Shown: positions 57,601-64,000 of the stretch, piece by piece
Layout: every line of letters begins with the position of its first letter
Position numbering within the stretch: position 1 is the stretch's first letter
DNA from: Carex sylvatica
Lineage: Eukaryota; Streptophyta; Magnoliopsida; Poales; Cyperaceae
Direction of reading: 5' to 3'
Length of the DNA stretch: 64,000 bases
Assembly: GCA_964058845.1 (NCBI GenBank)
Contig: CAXKVR010000067.1
Span: 1 to 64,000 of the forward strand
The notes under the pieces: generated by a model
What the model saw: the letters and a program-made list of their open reading frames with translations, nothing else
Database searches by the model: none
Told to the model about the DNA's origin: nothing
Program-made: the position numbers and the translations under genes

Positions 57601-58618
57601 CCCGTCTGGCCCCACCCATGAGTCTCCCTTTCCATGATCCATTCCACCCCTGAAATAAAAAGAGGAAAAACAAATTTGAATATTATTTAGTAGAACATTC
57701 AAAAATTTCAAATATCATATATAATGCTGCAAAATCAGAAACTGAGATTTTGCTGGTTAAACCATACACCACATGATTAATATTTCGAAACACTACGAAT
57801 ACATAACACTTTTAGGTCATTAAATTGAAAAGAAAAAGAATGAGTACCAGCATCCTTTAATATATTCCCCAATTCAGAAAATGGAGTAATTATCTAGTTT
57901 CATTGATAAGACTTTCAGAATTTCTATTGATTTTTACCAGAAAATTGGCAACCGAATTGCAAATTTAACAATGCAAGTTTAACCATATTTACACAAAAAG
58001 AAATCAGAAACATGGCCATATTTGGTTAGGGAACAAGCAAATTTGCCAAATTGCAAATACATGGCTCCTCTTATTCTCACTTTAGTAAAGAAAAGTGAAT
58101 ATATAGCTTAGAAAACAAGTATTAAATTGACAAATTATCTTCTTGTCTCCCGATAATGTACAATTTTTCTTTTCCAGCAAAGTAGCTACCTAATACAAGT
58201 CATGGTGATTCATCTAAGAAATATAAAGTTTGGGAATTCCTTAAAATTAGTTCGGTTGTATATTATTTTTTTTTTGTGCTGACTCCCTAAGTTATCTATT
58301 TTGGTCTCAGTAAAAAATCAATCAATTCAGTAAAATATATTTATTTTGGTAATGCAAATATCTTTTATGATAGCTGTAGCTAAAACTTCGCATCATTATC
58401 TCGATCAATTCAAATTTCCCAACTCGATTGGAAATTCCCTTTTCCAGCCGAGACCACAATACAATCCAACCCCACAGGAAAAAAAGAGAGACAAATAAAA
58501 AAAAAATTGAAAAATGAAAGCGAGAAGCAGAGACTTACTCGTTGGTGTGGTGGTGGTGGTGGTGGTCGTCGTGATCATGGTCATGGTGGTGGGGGTGGGG
58601 GTGCTCTTCAGATGCCAT
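54667..58618 (-). CDS. UREG: Urease accessory protein UreG (GTPase, nickel delivery)
   Basis: Seven exons: 58618-58539, 57649-57449, 56906-56846, 56475-56274, 56178-56057, 55750-55646 and 54750-54667, all GT-AG and in frame, giving 284 aa. UreG hydrolyses GTP while nickel is delivered to apo-urease, together with UreD and UreF, in the cytosol. The N-terminus (residues 6-24) is a run of His and Asp ([19 protein letters not shown]), a metal-binding extension typical of plant UreG. The P-loop GGPVGTGKT is at residues 88-96. Further family motifs are [29 protein letters not shown] (containing the conserved Cys-Pro-His), [15 protein letters not shown] and VINKTDLA, the guanine-specificity site. 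The P-loop is split by intron 2. Intron 6 contains a 412-bp foldback element. Confidence 0.97.
55209..55620. mobile_element. Long-armed foldback element in UreG intron 6
   Basis: The left arm begins AGTAGAACTAGGGTGTTCTT and the right arm ends AAGAACACCCTAGTTCTACT. Complementarity continues inward for about 185 bp per arm, through CGCCTACCTTACGAGTGATG / CATCACTCGTAAGGTAGGCG, to a loop of about 40 bp near 55,417. TA-rich simple repeats on both sides hide the target-site duplication. Confidence 0.88.
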
Positions 58619-59821
58619 TAGAGCAACTTTGAGATTCGAGTTGAGTAGAGGGTGATTGGAAGAGAGAATAGATTCCTCTTGAGTTTGACTATATTACTAT
58701 TTACTGGGAGCCTCAGCCGAGGCGGTGAAGTTTTTTCGGATAGACTTGGTTTATGAGATTCTTCTGCTACTCTGCCAAGAGTGGGATCTATTATGGTCTG
58801 AATGTGGATCTCTTTATATAGCGATCAAGGTTTTCATATTTAGTTTGGCAAAGTTTGATGTTCCATGATAATTTTATAAGTTCTAAAATTGACATTTCTA
58901 ATTCTAGAAGCAAAAAGCATATGCATATTAGAACATTTAGATACTAAAAATTAACTGATAACAAAAAAAAGTCACGCTATACAAAAATTTCATTCATAAA
59001 TTCACATTGTATAAAAAGTTCACCATCACAATAACCAAATTCGCATTTTATTCGCGAATTATTCATGTTTTATTCGAAATTTGATGCCCAACAAATGAAT
59101 CGACGTCTTATTCAGCAGTTTGCGTATCAAACGAAATATTCGCTAATTATTCACAAATTATACGAATTTTTCGTATATATGCGTTTTTTTGTAAAAGTTT
59201 ACCACCTGTTTTGATTTCGCAATGAGTAAAACTTAGCTTTTGTCTTCTCGTCTTCCGAATGATTAAGGCTGATAACCCAAAAAGCAAGCTGTTAGTAGTC
59301 CAGTAGACACTTGGAGACTTTTGAGTATTATTTTGTCTTCTTATCTTCTTTTGAGTTATTGATACCTAGGTAAAATAATAAACTAATATATAATTTAGTG
59401 TGTCCATAGAATGCTGGTTCTTTAATAATAAATTAATGTATAATTTTACAAGAATGTCCTTTTTTGGGGGGATTTTCTACATCAATAGTAGTATTATTTA
59501 GATTTTTTTATCATTCCTGAATTATATCCGAATTATTTCCGAATCACGAATTTTTTACTCCGATGAACCGAATACGAATAATTCATTTGCTACTATGTTC
59601 ATCATAAATAACTTGAGACCGCTACATGGAATACAACAGGAAGACCAATGCAGGGAATCAAAATGAGGCTGAAAGGTTAATCTTTCCTTGAAATAATAAC
59701 AAATGTTTACGTAGATGTGGTCCATTAAATTTATTGCGCACGTCCAAGCAATTGGCGACAACTGAATTTTTTTTTTTTTTTTTCTAATAAAAGGTCATAG
59801 GCTCACAGGCTCACAGCCACG
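58619..59821. other. UreG 5' flank and MITE remnants
   Basis: The UreG leader and promoter lie in the first few hundred bases. At about 59,030-59,200 and 59,498-59,602 are sequences of the GAATTATTCG-word family (CGCGAATTATTCATGTTTTA; ATCACGAATTTTTTACTCC), the latter resembling the right end of the 7675 element. They may be two halves of one copy separated by other sequence. Confidence 0.45.
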
Positions 59822-60753
59822 TAGGGCTGCTAATGAGTCGAGCTGGTTCGCAAATCAATGAGTTGAGTAGCTCAATATTTTATAACGAATCAGATTCAAA
59901 ACTAAAAAAAATTCGAACTCGGCTCGACTTAATTTTGAAAGAAAAAGCTCGGCTCACGAGCTCGCGAGTCGGCTCATATTTTTACTTATTTGCATTTTCC
60001 ATTAAGCAATTATTTGTTATGAGCAATCGAGCAATTGTTTTGACTTTTGAGGGGTTAATACCAGTCTATTGCTTTGCATTTCTGATGTAGCAGATATTTT
60101 CAAATGAACTCTTTTGAACTTATTGTTATATGTACCAGTAAATTTACTTTTTGTGAACTGTAAAATACTTCTTTAATCTGTTATAATAATGTAGGCTATT
60201 TCTACAAGATAAAAATAATACTAACGTGGCTTTATAAAAAATTAAATTTTTGAAATTTCAAAAAAAAAAATTAAAATTCGAAATTTAAAAAAAAAATTGT
60301 TATTTAAAATTTTTGAAAAAAATTTGAAATTTGAAAAAAAAATTAAAATTAATTTTTTTTTTAATTAAAAAACAATTTGAAATTTTGAAAAAAAATTGAA
60401 TTTGAAATTTGAAAAAACTTTGAAATTTGATAAAAAATTGAAATTTGAAATTTATCCGCATAAAAAAAAATTAAAATTGAACTTTGAAATTTATTCACAT
60501 AAGAAAAAATTAAGCAATAAGTTGGTATTGACTCCTCAAAATCAAAACAATTGCTAATAACAAATGCTTACTTAATGGAAAGTGCAAATAAGTAAAAATA
60601 TGAGCCGGTTCGCAAGTCGAGCCGATTGATTATATGAGCCGAGTCGAGTCGAGCTTTTTCTTTTAAAAGCGAGTCAAGTTAGAGCCAAATTATTTTGCTT
60701 CTCTCATTGAGTCGAGCTGAATTTGAGTCAAATCTTAATCATTAGCAGCCCTA
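59822..60753. mobile_element. hAT-like non-autonomous element, 932 bp
   Basis: The ends TAGGGCTGCTAATGAGTCGA and CATTAGCAGCCCTA are inverted repeats within perfect 8-bp target-site duplications CAGCCACG (59814-59821 and 60754-60761). The inverted arms extend about 200 bp, with GAGTCGAGCT/AGCTCGACTC words and the pair ACTTATTTGCATTTTCCATT / AATGGAAAGTGCAAATAAGT. The centre (about 60,235-60,500) is a degenerate array of GAAATTTGAAAAAAAATT-like units. No transposase frame. Confidence 0.9.
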
Positions 60754-60761
60754 CAGCCACG

Positions 60762-62317
60762 AACAGCCACTCGTTTCAATTTTCACAATTCACATACAAT
60801 GCTTAAATTAAAGCATGGATTTATTCTCGTCTATAAAAGTTTCATAATTATAACTTCTTCTTTTTTAAAGAAAAACAATTTTTTTATTTTCACATTAGCA
60901 AATTACGGATTCTTATTCGCCAATTGTAATTATTAATTTATGTTGAAATTTCAATTATAATTTTTAATCCAACGTGATAAATTTACTTAATTTTCAAAAT
61001 GAAGATGCTCTAAATTAAACTTTATTGTTTTTATGACATATTTAATGTAGATGCTCTTTTACATTTGACCTTTTAAATATTTCATTGTTGAACATTGGAA
61101 GGGTGGCAATAAAGACTTTTTATTTATAAATAGAATCAGATTTAAATATCTAAACAAGTATACTGGACTTAATTTTTATGAAAAACAGACAGTAAATATA
61201 ATGAAGTAAAAAAATTGTTTACCTCGTTGTATTTTACAACAATCAAATTCAATATATTTATTTCGTTAAAATATTTAAATTTAATGCTATTTTAAAAAAA
61301 AAAATCGGCAATACACAATCGTCATTATGTTCTAAATGAGTTATAAATTAAAATTTATGGACAGCACCTATGAGAACAAAAGAGGAATAAAGCAAATTGG
61401 TTATAGCATTATTAAGAATAATTACAAGTTTCTCTAATATAAAAATTATTCATATTTATCCTCCTTGATCCATGTTTCAGTCAACTCAATTCTATATTTC
61501 AGAATTCAGATTCATTTTGGTTTTGTAAATTCATATTAGCTTATTTTATTTTGACAGCTGAGACACATCTCGCATCTTTGACCTTTAGAGTTGATTTATT
61601 GTTGTCCTTTTGTTTTTTTTTGTTTTTGTTTTTATTCGTCATTGATTGCTTCTTACCCTTTTTATTTATTACAACCTTTTGCATCTAAATTTCTGAATAA
61701 AAGTAAGCAATTTATTAAAGCAGCAAAAAAGTTGGACCAAAGAACAAGCTTGCTACTTAACATCAATAGTTAAGCTCACTTTAAAAACTAATTATCAATA
61801 TTAAGTATTATTAATATTCACTATTACATTTTACAACAAAATCAGTTCTTAATTTAGTGACAAATGCAATGTTTTCTGTGTGAGAAGTCGCTGGTCTGTA
61901 ACTCAAATAAAAAATTTCTTATAAACACTAAAACAAGATTGATTTCGTTAAGCCTGGCTGATTTTGATATGTATTGAGATTTGTATGAATGATTTAGATT
62001 TATAACCAGTTAAAATTAATGTAAATTTAAATTCACTCGCAAAATAAAAACAAAAACAAAAACCATTTGATCTAGTGACAAATGTACATAATAATTAGAA
62101 GATAATTGATTCAAAATCCCAATAAATTTAAAGACTCGCCTTTTATATTTCCTATTAAAAAAATATCACTGGCAAGAATCTCATCGCAGAGCGAATTATT
62201 TAGATTGGAAATCGAACATATTTCGATCCGAAGTCAGTTATTAAACCTCTGCTCCATTAATGGTGTAATTCAATTTTTGGAGGGAATCTCATCTCTCTCA
62301 ATCCTGTGAGCTATGAT
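60762..62317. other. Gene-free AT-rich spacer
   Basis: No gene or bounded element found. Short reading frames near 61,591 and 62,106 show no domain. Confidence 0.45.
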
Positions 62318-62497
62318 TAGGACTCCAAACGAATTAAACCAAATCAAATTTATTTTAATTTAAATTTAAGTTTAAAAAAGATTCAAATTGAACTGGTTTA
62401 ATTTTGTTTCATAACAAACTTCAATTGAACAAGTTACAAGTAAATTGTAAAAAAAAAAAATTGAATCAAAATCAAACAAATCACGAAGGCAGCCCTA
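62318..62497 (+). mobile_element. hAT-like MITE, GTTGCAAACGAAT family, shortened
   Basis: The ends TAGGACTCCAAACGAATTAA and CACGAAGGCAGCCCTA match the 48117 copy, but the interior is about half as long. Flanking octamers do not match well. Confidence 0.6.
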
Positions 62498-62502
62498 ACA
62501 GT

Positions 62503-63800
62503 GACAATCAAATAGATTCTTATATAAAACCAAAGCCCATAACCAAAATCATTTGATGGGCCGTCTATACTACTATTTAGGCCCAAAACAACATAAACAA
62601 GATAGCTACTCAAGAGTCGAGACCTTGAAAAGAGAAAATATATATATATATTATTTAGTTCTACTTGTACATTGACAATCTGTTTTATGTTGCTAGAAAT
62701 ATTTAACATTCATCTCAATTAGATGACAATCAATTAAAATAGAATGAGAGTCATGCAATATTGATGACTCAAAGACATACAAGTTCTGAAATCTTCATAG
62801 TAGACACTAGAATTTTATTCATGTATTATTTTGCTTTTCCTCCTAATTTTCAAGCTGATGTGTTTTGCAACAAGCCGATATAGTATCTAATAATTACTTG
62901 CTTTCCACTTTTATTAAAAATATTTATTATTTTTTTTAAGTTATTGGAGATAACTAAAATATTACCTTAAAAAAAAAATTAAAACTACTAATACAAAAAA
63001 TAAATTTATATTATAACCTAATTAAAATTGCTAATTAATTTATAAGAGCATCTCCAATGTCTTGCAAAATAATTTTCAAAGTCTACGTCTTCCATTTTTT
63101 CTCCTATCAGTCAATTTCATTTTCAGTTTCATGAATTTGAAAACTTTTATCTCGCTTTCATTTCACTTCAATCAATTACGCTCTTTCAATACACTATTTC
63201 ATTTCGTTGACGTGGTGTTCAAATGCAATTGAAAATTCTTTCACCGATATAGCAGTTTTGAAATTGAAGCCTCCAAAATTTCATTTCGATTCTTGACAGC
63301 TATATGTAATTGCATGTCCATATAATACCTAACAATCAAATATAGATTCTTATATAAATCCAAAGTCCCATAACCAAACATCAGTCGATGGGCCGCCTAT
63401 ACTACTATTTAGATCAAAAATAGCATAAACAAGATAGCTGCTCAAGAGTTCAGACCTCAAAGAGAAAAAGAAAAAGAAAAAATATTTAGTTCTACTTGTA
63501 CATTGAATGACAACATGTTTTTGTTGCTAGAAATATTTAACGTTCATATCAATTAGATGACAATCAATTAAAATAAAATGAAACACATGCAAGTTTGATG
63601 ACTCAAAGAAATAAAAGTGTCGAAATATTCATAGTAAACACTAGGATTTTATTCATATAATATTTTGCTCTTCTTCTTAATTCTCAAGCTGATGTGTTTT
63701 GCAACAAGCCGATATAATACCTAATAATCACTTGCTTTCCACTTTTATATTATTAAAAATGTTTTATTCAATTTTTTTTTGAGATATTGGAGATAACTAA
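62503..63800. repeat. Direct duplication of about 450 bp, 830 bp apart
   Basis: Copy 1 (about 62503-62960) and copy 2 (about 63331-63800) share AATCAAATAGATTCTTATAT / AATCAAATATAGATTCTTAT, GATGGGCCGTCTATACTACT / GATGGGCCGCCTATACTACT, AACAAGATAGCTACTCAAGA / AACAAGATAGCTGCTCAAGA and CAAGCTGATGTGTTTTGCAA. The sequence between them includes AGAGCATCTCCAATGTCTTG, a phrase common at plant MITE ends. No gene is carried. Confidence 0.8.
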
Positions 63801-64000
63801 AAAAATTACCTTAAAAAAAACTTAAATTAAATTTGTAGATATATTTTAACCTTTATTATGTAATAAAAGAGACTTACAAACTTAAATCTATGAACATTAC
63901 TTCTGAGAACAAAAAAGAGTTAAATTAATTTGGTTATAACATTATAAAAAATAATTATAAGTTTTCCAATATAAAGACTATATTTATCTTTTTTAATATT

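Noticed and set aside
62434..62709. 91-codon minus-strand frame
   Set aside because: It overlaps the duplicated repeat and a (TA)n run; hydrophobic composition comes from AT-rich sequence.
1..64000. LTR retrotransposons, CRISPR arrays, bacterial operons
   Set aside because: I saw no reverse transcriptase, integrase or gag motifs in any frame and no pair of long terminal repeats. Regular short repeats at 51.6-52.9 kb are 22-bp minisatellites without spacer structure of a CRISPR, and the genes are intron-bearing and eukaryotic.

Overview
The window looks like nuclear DNA of a flowering plant. Its genes carry short exons with GT-AG introns, and the protein families (plant F-box/FBA, ATL-like RING-H2, HMGB14-like HMG box, plant SAC3A, plant UreG with a histidine-rich N-terminus) are typical of angiosperms. 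The DNA is AT-rich and crowded with small non-autonomous transposons. I cannot name the species. All gene models were built by hand from splice signals and reading-frame continuity.

Layout. Positions 1-16,700 hold no gene I can support, only foldback elements, MITEs and AT-rich spacer. From 16.7 to 24.0 kb come a single-exon F-box gene (-), a single-exon RING-H2 gene (+) and a three-exon alpha/beta-hydrolase lipase gene (-). From 24 to 34 kb there is a dense MITE patch, one tRNA-Arg(ACG) gene (-) and a tandemly duplicated segment carrying two copies of a small unrecognised three-exon reading frame (+). From 34 to 38 kb lie a five-exon HMGB14-like gene (+) and a shorter RING-H2 paralogue (+). 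From 40 to 58.6 kb three minus-strand housekeeping genes follow: SAC3A-like (14 exons, 995 aa), CCDC174-like (3 exons, 281 aa) and the urease accessory GTPase UreG (7 exons, 284 aa). The last 5 kb are repeats again.

The genes do not form a pathway. SAC3A (mRNA export, TREX-2), CCDC174 (nuclear, RNA-associated in animals) and HMGB14 (chromatin) are nuclear functions; UreG activates urease in the cytosol; the F-box and RING proteins are ubiquitin-ligase components. HMGB14 and UreG are also near neighbours in Arabidopsis as I remember it (At2g34450, At2g34470), so their presence here may be residual synteny.

The richest signal is in the mobile DNA. I can define several families by terminal inverted repeats plus target-site duplications: a hAT-like MITE (CAGTGTTG ends, 8-bp duplications), two Mutator-like MITE families (9-bp duplications), a hAT-like family ending TAGAGTTGCAAACG/GCAGCCCTA, and long foldback elements. 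At 51.4-53.4 kb three elements are nested, with a readable duplication at each of the two inner insertions. The middle one is a 1.76-kb Mutator-like element containing dispersed 22-bp repeats. At 29.3 kb one MITE has its own empty site preserved in the neighbouring duplicate.
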